Source: Artocarpus heterophyllus
Taxonomy: Eukaryota; Streptophyta; Magnoliopsida; Rosales; Moraceae
Reading direction: 5' to 3'
DNA: 64,000 nucleotides
NCBI GenBank assembly: GCA_025403435.1
Contig: CM046342.1
Location: 17,879,596-17,943,595, forward strand
Part shown: in pieces, positions 44,836 to 54,969 of the stretch
Layout of the letters: each line of letters begins with the position of its first letter
Numbering within the stretch: position 1 is the first letter of the stretch
Notes under the pieces: generated by a model
What the model saw: the letters and a program-made list of their open reading frames with translations, nothing else
Database searches by the model: none
Told to the model about the DNA's origin: nothing
Position numbers and translations under genes: made by a program

Positions 44836-45573
44836 ACATGCGGAACATTTCATGATGGTTTTTAGTAAAAACTATCGTGAAAGATCTATTTCCTTCCATG
44901 ACGGTTTTTAAAAAAACCGTCGTGAAAGGGCTTCCACGACGGTTTTTATAAAAACCGTCGTGAAAGACCCCGAGGCTTCCACGATAGTTTTTACAAAAAC
45001 AGTCATGGAAGCCTCATGGCCTTTCACAACGGCATTTACAAAAACTGTCGTGGAATGTTCCAATGTTTGAAATTTTTAGTCTGCCGTTAAATTTAACCTT
45101 TCACGATGGTTTTTATAAAAATAGTCGTGGAAGGTTTGTATGTTTAAAATTTTTAGTTTTCGGCCCAAATTTAACCTCTGTGAAAGATTAAATTTTAGCA
45201 GGCTACTAAAAATTTCAAACATGCAAAACCTTCCATGACGGTTTTTGTAAAAACCATCGTGAAAGATCAGATTAGGCAGGATACTAAAAATTTCAAACAT
45301 CCAAACCTTCCACGATAATTTTATAAAAACCGTCATGAAATATTAAATTTTCTAAAGATTTTAAAACCTTCCATGACATTTTTTTATAAAAACTATAGTG
45401 AAAGGTTTAATCTTACATGATGGTTTTTTAAAAAATCATCATGGTAGCTCCTGCCAATACCAAGACGGTTTTCGTCTTCACAGGCATAACTCGTTGTTTT
45501 TTTTCCTTATTACGACAGTTTTTGAGAAACGGTCGTTAAATAAAAGTCGTATAATCTTGAATTTGTTGTAGTG
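44836..45573. repeat. CACTA right terminus and subterminal hairpin array
   Basis: At least eight hairpin units of the type CCACGACGGTTTTTATAAAA and AACCGTCGTGAAAG span 44845-45540, spaced by AAATTTTTAGT-like linkers. Several have paired substitutions, for example AACCATCGTG with CATGACGG. They lead into GACTTTTATTTAACGACCG and the terminal CACTACAACAAAT (inverted) at 45573. Confidence 0.88.
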
Positions 45574-47216
45574 ACATAATTGACTAATGCTAAATAAGTT
45601 GTGCTTTATATTGTCAACTAGAAAAACATTTTCAATTAGAGGAGAATAATTGTTACCAATATCACCTACACCAAGAATTCTTCCTTTTGCATTATCTCCA
45701 AAAGTAATATACTCACCTTTCTTCTTAGTGAAATTTGAGAAGAGTAATAGGTCTCCCATCATATGCTTTGAGCATCCACTATCTAGGAACCATTTGGCCT
45801 TCTCCTTCTTGGTACCTTCAAAAGAAATTTAGCTTTGGACTTTTGGTACCCACATAACTTTGGGTCCACTATTGTTAGTTTTCGAAGCTTTGGGAACCCA
45901 TTTTTGTTTAATCCCAAAATATGTACTTTTCTTGATTGGACAATAAAATGAGGTATGTCCATCTTGGTTGCAATAGGTGCATATATATTTTGGATTATCG
46001 TTCATTGTTGATGCTTTAACAAAATAGTTTTTAAAATATTTTTGATCAATATGTGGTTTATATCCTAAACCACTTTTTTTGAACACGTATCATTGTTCAC
46101 CAAGCATTTATTCAAAAAAAATTTTGCCCTTGGTGAATTTTAAAACGGATCTTGTTAAGTCATCAAGTTTCTCTTTTAATGATATATTCTCCACAAGTAA
46201 GGCATCACATTTAGATTTCTTAATTTTCAAAACATCAATCTCTTCTAATTTCATAGATATTTTCTTTTTAAGCATAGAATTCTTAAGAACAAGTTTCTAA
46301 CAATCGTCATATAGTTCATCAAACACTCTAGATAATTCCTTAAAATCAAAACTATCATTCTCATCATCATAAAAGTATGAAGTACCTACCTCATTATTGT
46401 CGTCCATGGCCCTGAAGTACATATTTACGACTTCCCTTGCTCCTTCATCATCCGAATCAATGGATTCAAGCTTGTCTAAAGTAGCTTGAAGTCCCTTCTT
46501 TATTTCCTTCTTTCCTACTTTCTTTTTAAAGGGACAATCCAGTTTAATATGACTGGGTTTCTTACAAACATAACAAATAATTTACATCTTTCTTAGGTTT
46601 CTCACCTTGATCATTTCTTCTTTTTGTACCTTTATTTTAGTTGAATTTCCTATAGAACTTATTGTATTTCTTTGCAAGCATCGCCATTTCTTCAAAGTCC
46701 TTTGGATTGAGCCTACCATCATTGTCTTCTTCATCCTCTTCAAAATCAGGGATAGAAGCATTCAAAGCAATTCCTTTCTTCTTTTTATCTTCATCTTCAA
46801 TTTGATTTTGCTTCCATGTAATCTCATGAGTCATAAATGAACCAACTAATTCCTCAAATAGTAGGGTTGAAAGATCCTTGGCTTCTTCCAAGGTTGTTCC
46901 CTTCACATGCCATGAGCTTGGTAGTGATCTAATAAGTTTCCTAACCAATTCACTTTGAGTAAATATCCTACCAAGAGAATTTAAAATGTTAACAATATTG
47001 GTATATCTAGTATGCATTTCACCAATAGATTCATGATTTTTCGTTTGAACATTTCATAATCATGAAGGAGACAATTAATTTTAGTCTTGCCTTCGTGTGC
47101 AATTTGTAGTGTGCGCCACATTTCTTGTGCACTTGTGCAAGATGTGAACCTATTGAACTCATTTCTATCTAATGCATAATATAAAATATTTATAGCTCCA
47201 GCATTTATTGATTACT
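45574..47216 (-). pseudogene. Ty1/copia gag-protease relic (copia-3)
   Basis: Gag begins mid-domain (AYNILYYALDRNEFNRFTSC, THEGKTKINCLLHDYEMFK), then RYTNIVNILNSLGRIFTQSE, LIRSLPSSWHVKGTTLEEAK and a first knuckle region PSHIKLDCPFKKK. A coiled-coil-like KLEEIDVLKIKKSKCDALL stretch follows, then a second CCHC knuckle CTYCNQDGHTSFYC. The protease AKWFLDSGCSKHMMGD keeps its DSG motif. FLVDNIKHNLFSISQLC then ends exactly at the CACTA border. Frames are broken by a few stops and shifts. Integrase and RT are absent from this window. Confidence 0.87.
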
Positions 47217-48731
47217 ACCTACGAGGGGGTGAATTGAGTTTTTAAAACTTTTTACAATTATTGGAAAACTCTAGATAAAAATTGCTCAAGCTCTAAACAC
47301 TCAAAAAATAATATTGAATGATATAGAGAATTATAAATGTGTTAACATAAAAGATTATAGAAGGGAAATGCAAACGCTATTTATAGTAGTTCGGTGACAT
47401 GCCTAGTCCACAATAGCCGAGCAAACCCTCACTCGACCTCTTACACTATTACGACCGTCTTTTTGGTACGATCACTCCTTGTACAATGACAGTGACTTGG
47501 TCTACCCAAGGCTCATCACACCTTCTTACAAACTTTAAATTTACAGAGATTGACTAACTAAGAACCCCAAATTATAAGGCTTGGAAACCTAAAGATCAAA
47601 AGGTATGTTTTACAAGAATTTTGGATCACTCACAAAATAAACTCTTCAAGGGTAAGTGTATATAATGTGAAGCTTAAAATGGAGATGTGAGCAACTCTCA
47701 AAGAAGTGTATCGAAAATATAAGCTCAAGAATGTGTATATAGAATAAATGCTTTGAAGTTAATGCAAGAATGCTTGTAATGGATTTCTTAACCGTTGCAC
47801 AATGAATGAAGGTATATATATATATAGCCTCCAAGTACTCATTTGTGGTTTAAAGAATCGATTTTGGATCAAAATAGCCATTGCAAATAGAGTTCTATTA
47901 GCTAAAAAACTAGCCATTATAAACAATTCTGCAGGCCGAACAATATGTTCAGCAAGCAGGCCAGACAATGTGTTTAGTAGGCCAGAATTTAAAATTTTCA
48001 AAATAAGACTCCAAATGGTCATCTGATTGGTAGGCTGCTTTGGCAGTTCAGTAGGCCTGGACCATCGATCGGCCGAACGTAGACCACCAGCTTGCCGTTA
48101 AAGACTCCTTTTCAAATCCTCAACATCAACAGGCCGAAGCAGGTTTTTAGTGGGACAATTGGGCCATTGGCAGGCCAAACATAGAGGTTTGGCAGGCCGT
48201 GCAAGGCCATCTTGAAGGCTACCTTTAGGCACTTTTTTTTGGTAGGCAGATCCTGATTGGTTGGCAAGCCGATTTGCCTTGATCAGAAACTTGCACGGTG
48301 TGTTTTCAAAATGCAGTTTTTATAGAACTTTGTTTAAGTGATTTTAGTATGCATTTTGAGCAACATCTAAAAACAATTTTAGGATTTTGAAACACATATG
48401 CAACAAGATTTAAAACAATTTGTGAATGCAAATGTGTGTGTGTATGAATTAAGTTTGCATTGACCATATAGGTTTTGAAGTATTGCCCACTTACGTAAAG
48501 ACTTAAAACAAATGGTAACTTGTAATCTTCAAGTCTTCATGAGTCCAATTCTTGTTGCGTCCATAGCTTGAAAATTCTTGAACAAGCTTCACTTGATTTT
48601 TTTTAGACTTCAACTTTGCAACACTCAAGAATATCATTAACTAAAAATGCATTATACACATATAAATAGATATTGTGTTTGTTATCATCAAAATAAATTT
48701 AAAAGTATTTTGTAAGATCTTGGAGCCAACA
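47217..48731 (-). repeat. Copia-3 LTR
   Basis: On the minus strand it starts TGTTGGCTCCAAGATCTT at 48731 and ends with AACTCAATTCACCCCCTCGT near 47217. GGTTCGG-like leader text sits at 47390-47520 (GTTCGGTGACATGCCTAGTC on the plus strand). It carries a scattered CAGGCCGAAC/GGCAGGCC cluster at 47930-48280. The PBS and the gag start are missing where it meets gag, pointing to a deletion. No partner LTR is present. Confidence 0.72.
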
Positions 48732-51050
48732 CTATAACATAAAGCTCTCACCTGCTACAAGGTCAAGCAAAAGTAAGCAATAGTATAAAACTCTCACATG
48801 TTACAGTAAACTCGTTCTAACTACGTTGTCAAACGTACTTTAAATGGGTGGTAACAGTGGAGAGTGGTTAGAAAGAAAATAATGAGTGTTTCTTGTTTTA
48901 GGGTAAATGTAGGGTAATCTAGGGTGATTTAATTTTGAAAGACGTTTGTTTCAAAGAAAACATAAATAAAGGGTACTTTTTCTATTGATCTACTTAAAAA
49001 GCACTATTTCTTTAATTTACCTGACATTTCTAGTCCAATAAATTTTAAATTTCAATAGAAATATTGAAAATTTTGGTGCATGTTGTACAAGGAGAAGTGT
49101 CACGTTATGATTTTGAACAAATATATTACTCAATACGAGGTTATATGAGACATTTTTTTATTACTGGTCAAAAACACATGCTAAAGGTACATATCAAAAT
49201 AATAAAATATTATAGATACATCTTAAAATATATACAAGATTGCAAAAGATAAAAGAATAACAAAAAATATGGTTATATAAAAATAATAATAAAAAAATGA
49301 AAAAAGGGTAGAGAAGATAAAAATAAAATAGAAAAGCAATAAAAAATAAAAGAAAAAACACAAAAAAAAGAAAAAAAAAACAAAATAAAACAAGAAAGAA
49401 GGTTTGTATCTTTTAAAAAGATGAGAAGAAGGAATTGATTCTTGACACACGTTAGGAGAATAACAAAACTTGTATTCCCCTTTTTATATATGTAATTTCC
49501 TTATAATATATAAAAAGAAATTGTAAGAGAATTTGTGAAATTAAAAAAAAGTACGGGGGAAAAATAGAAATATAAAAGTTCTAATGTACATTTGACGGTT
49601 TTAATGTATAAATCAATATAGTGCTGACACGTGAAAGTTATGCTTTTTTTTTTCTTTTTAACTTTATTTAGAGGGGTGGTTTCTATTCTAGACTACAAAC
49701 AATATAAAACTCTCACATGTTCCAATATATCTTCTCCGTAACATCTTATTCATTTACCTTTTACGTTCTTCTTGTTTTTTCGTTTTTTGTGTTTTTGTTC
49801 TCTTTTCTTTTTTATTTACATTTTAGTTTGGAGTTTTGAAATTTTTGATCCTTTCTCATTTTTGTGCATTTTTAGTTGCTTTTTCTAATACTTTTTATAT
49901 TTTCAAATTCACTTTGTATATTATCAAACTACTTTTTTTAAAAATTTGTTCTTGTTACAAATCATCTTAGATCCTCTAAAACATTATTTAATCCATTGTG
50001 ATCTTTAAGTTTTGTTCTTTTTTTTTTTTTTCCTTATTTCAACGTTTCAACTCTCAAATATTTCTCTGAAGATAAATTATCAAAATTCCCCTTAATTATG
50101 GACCTTATAACACTATGACACCTAAATTTTAAAATGTAACATGCATTCCCTGAACTATGAAATATTGACAAAAGACTTTTTTTAAAAAACTTTTAAAAAA
50201 ACTTAGTACATAAGATTTGAAACATAATATAAGAGTATAAAACTAATTTAAATTTAAGAAGTTGATATAATTTAAAAATTTTAATTGCTGATAATATAAA
50301 CTAAAAAAAACCTTTAATTTTTCTTTTAAAAAATCTCATTTCATATTCATGTGACTACACCAAGTAAGCTAACAATCTAATGGATCACTAAACTGTTCAA
50401 CAATCTCATTATTTGTGTAATATTATGTAATTTATGTTTAAAATCATAATTTAACAAGTTTTTTTATTATATTTCATAAATCAAAAGAATAAATATTATA
50501 TTTTGAAGTTTCGGAAAAATAATGTTGTATTTTATAGTTTGAAGATAATGTTATTACAAGGTATAGTTTGGAGAAATTTTTGTAATGAATTCTCTTTTAT
50601 TTTTACGAAGCGGTGCTTCTAACAAGTAGAAATTAAAAGAAAAAACAAATGCCTTTGCTTGCCGGGGATTTTTAAAAATAACCTTTTAAAAAAAAAATTT
50701 TGGTCAATAACCTTTTTTTAGACAGTTTTTAGAATAAAAAAAAGGCTTTTTAGACATCAAAACGGTTCTATTTTTTTTTTCATCTTGTTGAAATTTCTTA
50801 TGCTGCTACAGTTATTTTTCTTCTTTTTTAAAAAAAAAATTAAAACAGTTTACTAACACAAAAAATATATTTTTTTGGTTTAAAAAAAACAGAGAACTTT
50901 TACTCCATTTGAAATTTTTTTTGGCCCTTTCATCAAAATCTGCCTTTGCTTGCTCAGTTGCTATTTATTTACGTTTGAAAATGTGAAAAAAACAAAGAAG
51001 AGAAAAAAGAAACAAAGAAACAAAGAAAGAAGAAGAAGATTCCCTCAAAA
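48732..51050. other. AT-rich spacer without recognised genes
   Basis: Mostly A/T runs, extreme at 49250-49400. ATAAAACTCTCACATGTT occurs at about 48784 and 49703, and a decayed copy at 48740, bounding a ~0.95-kb interval that could be an old unclassified insertion. No open frame has coding character. Confidence 0.45.
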
Positions 51051-51191
51051 CAAAGAAAGGAAGAAGAAGAAGAAGAGAGTTTTCCTAGGTGGGAGAAAAC
51101 GACACTACTCTAGGACAGAATAGAACTCGTACTCGGTTGGTTGTTTGCAGAAACTGGTTTCTTCAACTAGATCGAAACGACAGGAAAATTG

Positions 51192-51236
51192 ATGGAGGAA
51201 CTATCAAGCCTTTTGAATATTAAGCCCTCGAAATGA
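51192..51236 (+). other. Possible upstream ORF in the TGD1 leader
   Basis: ATGGAGGAACTATCAAGCC opens a 14-codon frame (MEELSSLLNIKPSK) ending TGA just before a GTAATC splice-donor-like site at 51240. It lies about 0.85 kb before the TGD1 start in a stretch that looks like a 5'-UTR exon (GA-rich AAGAAGAAGA tract at 51030-51080, then unique sequence). Leader transcription is inferred. Confidence 0.35.
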
Positions 51237-51240
51237 ATAG

Positions 51241-52027
51241 GTAATCAATTTCCTTCCCTAATAGTTTCAATTCGATTTCAATACTCTTTCCGATTCGTTT
51301 CGCCTTTTTTTCAGAATACCCATTTGCAGAATTTGCAAATTCGCTGTTTCTATGGTCGATGACTTTTATGGCTTTACAACTATTTCAACGCTCACCAACT
51401 GTTTGTCAAAATTCTTCAACCAGATGTAAAACCTTTTTTTCTTTTTTTTTTTAATATAAGTATACTACTTTCTTTTTTATTTTTTTGTGGGCTGAGGTTA
51501 TAGAACCCTTTATAATTCGAATTTTAATTTGGTATCTTCCTTTATTAAAAACAAATTCGTATGTATTTTTGGTTTATCTTATTGCTTTCATTTTAGTGTT
51601 TTTTTTTTAACTTTTTTGTTATTTGATAAGAGTAAGCTGAACTTTGTTTTTAACTTCTTTATTGCATTTTTGAAAAAAAATAATAAAAATAAAAATAAAA
51701 CACACTTCTATATTGCGCCAACATAGTGATAATTTAACATTTTGCATTACTGGAGAAAATTCTTAAAATGGTCTAATATTTGTTGGAATTACCATGTAAG
51801 AAGACATTGCTTTTTAGGCCTCTCAATTTAAGTGGATAAATTCTTATCACTCCGCTTTTTTCGTGTTTTTTATGGCTAAATCAGGTGACCCCTTTGGCCA
51901 TGGTGCTATATTCTGTGGACAGCCAATTATATGAGATCGTATCAACTTCTCCATTTTCTTAAGAGTGTTCTGATTCTTGCTTTCTGCATTTCCATCCCAC
52001 CTGTGGTTTTTTCTCCTCTGTGGAAGC
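51241..52027 (+). other. Probable 5'-UTR intron of TGD1
   Basis: Begins AATAG|GTAATCAATT. A pyrimidine-rich GGTTTTTTCTCCTCTGTGGAAG near 52027 is a plausible acceptor. The interval is T-rich (51430-51690) like plant leader introns. Other acceptors up to 52060 are possible. Confidence 0.4.
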
Positions 52028-52086
52028 ATTGAAAAAATCTAGTTACCGTACTTGTGCAAAGTTCTGGGTATTTTGTGCAAACAACT

Positions 52087-53235
52087 ATGCAAGCGGCTAC
52101 TTGTCATTTTTGCTTTTGTTTCCCTAACAGGTTGAATTCTATTCATCTTTCTCTCTTTCCCGTTTTTCGTTTTTGCGGATTGCCATTTTCTTACCTCATT
52201 GTGATGTTTTCAATTTTGCAACACAGAGGAAGCACTGTGAAATCAGATGGGGGGATTAAAATGCAAGTCCCATGTTTGAATCAACAATTTAAAAACGTTA
52301 TCTTCGTTCGAAGGCCTCAGGATTGTAAATTTGTTCTGCAGAAAACCCGATTGCTTGCAGTTCCCAACACAAATGATGGCCACCCGACCATTTCTAAGTT
52401 AGAAGACTCGAACACAAATCATTCACCCAACTCTGAAGCAGAAACCTTGTTGGACAAGTGGTCACCCCCACGGTTTGTGTGGAGGGGATTGTCGGTTCTT
52501 GTTCTTGCAGGGCAGGTGATAGTGAGAACTTTAAAGGGCAAAGTTCACAGGAGGAATACTCTCCGACAGTTGGAGAGAGTCGGGCCAAAATCAATTGGTG
52601 TCTGTCTCTTAACTTCCGCTTTTGTTGGAATGGCCTTCACCATCCAATTCGTTAGAGAATTTACCAGGTTGGGCTTAAGCAGATCCGTTGGCGGAGTTCT
52701 AGCTTTGGCCTTTGCAAGGGAGTTGAGTCCTGTGGTTACGTCGATAGTTGTGGCAGGGCGTATTGGAAGTGCCTTCGCTGCCGAGTTGGGAACAATGCAG
52801 GTCTCGGAGCAAACTGACACATTGCGAGTTCTCGGGACTAACCCTGTTGATTATCTTGTGACCCCAAGGGTGATTGCCTCTTGTGTTGCTTTGCCTTTTC
52901 TGACACTAATGTGCTTCACAGTGGGGATGGCATCAAGTGCCATTCTTGCCGATGCTGTGTATGGTGTGAGCATTAACATCATCTTGGATTCAGCTCGGAG
53001 AGCTCTTAATTCATGGGACATTATAAGTGCAATGATAAAGTCTCAGGTCTTTGGTGCAATTATATCTGTTGTTAGCTGTGCCTGGGGAGTTACCACCTTG
53101 GGAGGAGCTAAAGGTGTTGGCGAGTCGACAACTTCATCCGTCGTCATTTCCCTTGTCGGTATCTTTATTGCAGATTTTGTACTTTCATATTTCTTTTTCC
53201 AGGGTGTCGGGGATTCATTAAAGAATTGCATGTAA
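52087..53235 (+). CDS. TGD1: TGD1, chloroplast inner-envelope lipid ABC-type permease (MlaE family)
   Basis: TGD1 is the membrane permease of the TGD1-2-3 complex that imports ER-derived lipid precursors into the plastid for galactolipid synthesis. The sequence shows a Ser/basic-rich N-terminus (likely transit peptide) followed by the MlaE permease domain from KWSPPRFVWRGLSVLV. It includes VGMAFTIQFVREFTRLG, FARELSPVVTSIVVAGR, AAELGTMQVSEQTDTLRVLG (coupling-helix region) and the C-terminal LVGIFIADFVLSYFFF. About six hydrophobic segments are visible. The uninterrupted frame runs 52054-53235 (393 codons). Removing a likely 96-nt intron (52131-52226) and starting at Met 52087 (MQAATCHFCFCFPNR) gives 350 residues, matching the Arabidopsis length as I recall it. 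The domain has no disruption. Confidence 0.95.
   Translation: MQAATCHFCFCFPNRLNSIHLSLFPVFRFCGLPFSYLIVMFSILQHRGSTVKSDGGIKMQVPCLNQQFKNVIFVRRPQDCKFVLQKTRLLAVPNTNDGHPTISKLEDSNTNHSPNSEAETLLDKWSPPRFVWRGLSVLVLAGQVIVRTLKGKVHRRNTLRQLERVGPKSIGVCLLTSAFVGMAFTIQFVREFTRLGLSRSVGGVLALAFARELSPVVTSIVVAGRIGSAFAAELGTMQVSEQTDTLRVLGTNPVDYLVTPRVIASCVALPFLTLMCFTVGMASSAILADAVYGVSINIILDSARRALNSWDIISAMIKSQVFGAIISVVSCAWGVTTLGGAKGVGESTTSSVVISLVGIFIADFVLSYFFFQGVGDSLKNCM
52131..52226 (+). other. TGD1: Likely 96-nt in-frame intron of TGD1
   Basis: AACAG|GTTGAATTC at the start and TTTTGCAACACAG|AGGAAG at the end, T-rich inside. Excision keeps the frame and joins FCFPNR to GSTVKSDGG, which resembles other plant TGD1 N-termini. 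Being a multiple of three without stops, it would add 32 mostly hydrophobic residues if retained. Confidence 0.65.
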
Positions 53236-53329
53236 AACAGGTTTTAGTCGTCTAGTGTTTTTCAATTTGAGTGACTTCTCTGTTTTCTGTTTTGGTGAAT
53301 GTTTGAGTAAAAGAACAAGCTAAGCATGA

Positions 53330-53335
53330 AATAAA
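53330..53335 (+). terminator. TGD1: Polyadenylation signal of TGD1
   Basis: AATAAA about 95 bp after the stop codon, in a T-rich 3' UTR (TTTTCTGTTTTGG upstream). Plant signals are loose, so this is a candidate. Confidence 0.55.
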
Positions 53336-53417
53336 TCAAATTATTGCTTGACCAATTTTTGCATTTGGCGAGTTTTTTGCCATGAAGTGGTCCTGCTGTC
53401 CGTACATCTTTCAAAGG

Positions 53418-53427
53418 TTAACTTAAA
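53418..53427. repeat. 10-bp target-site duplication TTAACTTAAA, left
   Basis: Recurs at 53921-53930 on the other side of the foldback element. Confidence 0.82.
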
Positions 53428-53920
53428 AGGGGTGTTTATTTTTTTATACCATTTGTTTTAGGTTAATTTAAAAACTACGCCTTTAGTTTTTGATCCTATT
53501 GAATGTATACTTTCATATTAGATTTAATACGTAAATCTATGCATTGCTTTAGTCAATGGTTTTATGTCATCTTTAAAATGATCAAATTATCTTTAAATAA
53601 AAGAGAAAAAAATAAAAATTTTAAAAAATAAGAAAAAAATAAGTACAAAAACAGACAAAACACCTATTTTTTAGTGTAATTTATATATTTCTAATGTAAA
53701 AATCTAAATAATTTTTTTTTTTTAAGTTTTTAAAGTTCTTTTATTTTTCAATTTGATGGTGCCTTGGGATATTTTTAGGTTAAAATTGTAAATTGATTGA
53801 GAAAATGTATAAATTTATGTATTAAATCTAATTTCAAGGTATAAATTTGATAAGATAAATAACTAAAGGTATATTGTTTGAATTAACTTAAAATACATGG
53901 TATAAAAAAGATAAATAACC
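53428..53920. mobile_element. Mutator-like foldback MITE downstream of TGD1
   Basis: The left arm GGTGTTTATTTTTTTATACC continues through TTAGATTTAATACGTAAATC to about 53550. It pairs with the inverse of 53800-53920, which reads GGTTATTTATCTTTTTTATA inward and contains TTAGATTTAATACATAAATT. Arms are about 115 bp, the total about 490 bp, with no coding capacity. A 9-10-bp duplication is typical of Mutator-superfamily insertions. It sits about 100 bp past the TGD1 poly(A) signal. Confidence 0.83.
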
Positions 53921-53930
53921 TTAACTTAAA
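53921..53930. repeat. 10-bp target-site duplication TTAACTTAAA, right
   Basis: Exact match to 53418-53427. Confidence 0.82.
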
Positions 53931-54336
53931 CTAATTTTGGGAGTTCTCACTTAAAAAAACACAATTTCATAAATAGCTTGTTCTACGTGAAGTAACCAAT
54001 TTTTACCATTAAAAAAACAAGAACAAGAACAAGAAGAAAAGGCAAACGCTGTTCTTGAGTTTTCACTCTTTTATTTCCCAAAAAAAAAAAAAAAAAAGGG
54101 CAAAATCCAATTTTCATTTTGTCTTCGAGTCATCAGTGGCTGTAAGCAACATACAAACTTTCAGGTTTAATTTTTCAGTTGGCTCCCGAAGAATAGGATT
54201 AGTCTTAATTTGACCCCCCATTTTTTGGCATACAACAATACTATCCTGACGTTTTCAACTGTTGCACTGTTGCTTCTTTCGAATGTCAGCCCTTAAACTA
54301 GGATAGTTTCGAGTAAATTAACACTGGCTACTCATG

Positions 54337-54483
54337 TTATGCTTTTCCTTTGTTGCCCCACGCTGCAGCTGTGCCAACAAATGTTGTTTGTGAAGCTCGA
54401 GAAGCTTTGTCCCTCTGAAGTAAAGACATTCCTTCGGTACCAATGCAACACATCATAGTATTAGTAGTAGTTTTGGGCACATT
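54337..54483 (-). other. Exon-like segment encoding a 48-residue C-terminus (unrecognised)
   Basis: After TTAGGTTTCAG on the minus strand a 49-codon frame reads NVPKTTTNTMMCCIGTEG, SLLQRDKASRASQTTF, VGTAAAWGNKGKA and TAA. Codon use is balanced, unlike the AT-rich surroundings. Upstream on the same strand (54600-54720) another open stretch contains NRAPRVATSGSQHSCATENR and PPRVVSILL, possibly an earlier exon. I do not recognise the protein; it could be the tail of a real or broken host gene. Confidence 0.35.
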
Positions 54484-54969
54484 CTGAAACCTAAGTTCTC
54501 GTCTAAGTCACTTTTTTCTGATAATCTGACGGCTGAAATATAAACACTCATCGGTAGGTTTTTTTTTGGTTCCCAGAGAAATTGCCAATAGTTTTCTCCT
54601 TTTGTTAGAAGAACAATTTTTAAGTAATATGCTCACTACTCTTGGAGGTCTGTTTTCAGTCGCACAGGAATGTTGGCTGCCACTCGTGGCTACTCTTGGA
54701 GCACGGTTTGTAGATCCTGGGCAGAGTCTTATATATCCCGGCTAATCAATGTTGCATATATATTGAAAATAAATAAATAAATAAAACATTCACCAAAATA
54801 AGCAAACAGAAATCACCGCCAAATCAAATAGTATCAAATAATAAAATCTTGAAAATATCATTATTTACAAGTTCAATTATAGTTAAAATTTTCGCAGTAT
54901 TATTTATTTCCTTTTTGTAATCATTTTTTAGCCTTCAGGGTTTATAGTAAATACTGCTTGATGCAAGTA

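Larger units (their letters stand above)
26156..45573 (+). mobile_element. CACTA (En/Spm) DNA transposon, with nested copia-2
   Basis: The left end CACTACAAGAAATTATTGAT and the right end, read inward as CACTACAACAAATTCAAGAT, are inverted copies. The next bases (TACACGACTTTTATTTCACG versus TATACGACTTTTATTTAACG) also match. Inside are palindromic CCACGACGGTTTT subterminal arrays, a TNP2-type transposase (26819-28235 plus 37880-39639) and a Transposase_24/Ulp1-type second gene (about 41030-43437). Without the 9.6-kb copia-2 the element is about 9.8 kb. The flanking triplets AAG and ACA do not match, so a clean 3-bp target duplication is absent. Confidence 0.92.

Noticed and set aside
44372..44899. 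175-codon minus-strand frame inside CACTA
   Set aside because: Starts in the hairpin array and is Leu/Pro/Ser low-complexity; no recognisable domain.
49223..49450. Phe/Tyr-rich membrane-like peptide
   Set aside because: Encoded by an A-run tract; composition only.
52054..52086. Upstream ATG at 52054 as the TGD1 start
   Set aside because: In frame, but the peptide MQSSGYFVQTT gives a protein longer than the usual TGD1; the ATG at 52087 with the intron removed gives 350 residues and a homolog-like N-terminus. It cannot be excluded without transcripts.
52394..53231. Several 60-90-codon frames opposite or overlapping TGD1
   Set aside because: Shadow frames of a conserved coding region; no independent support.
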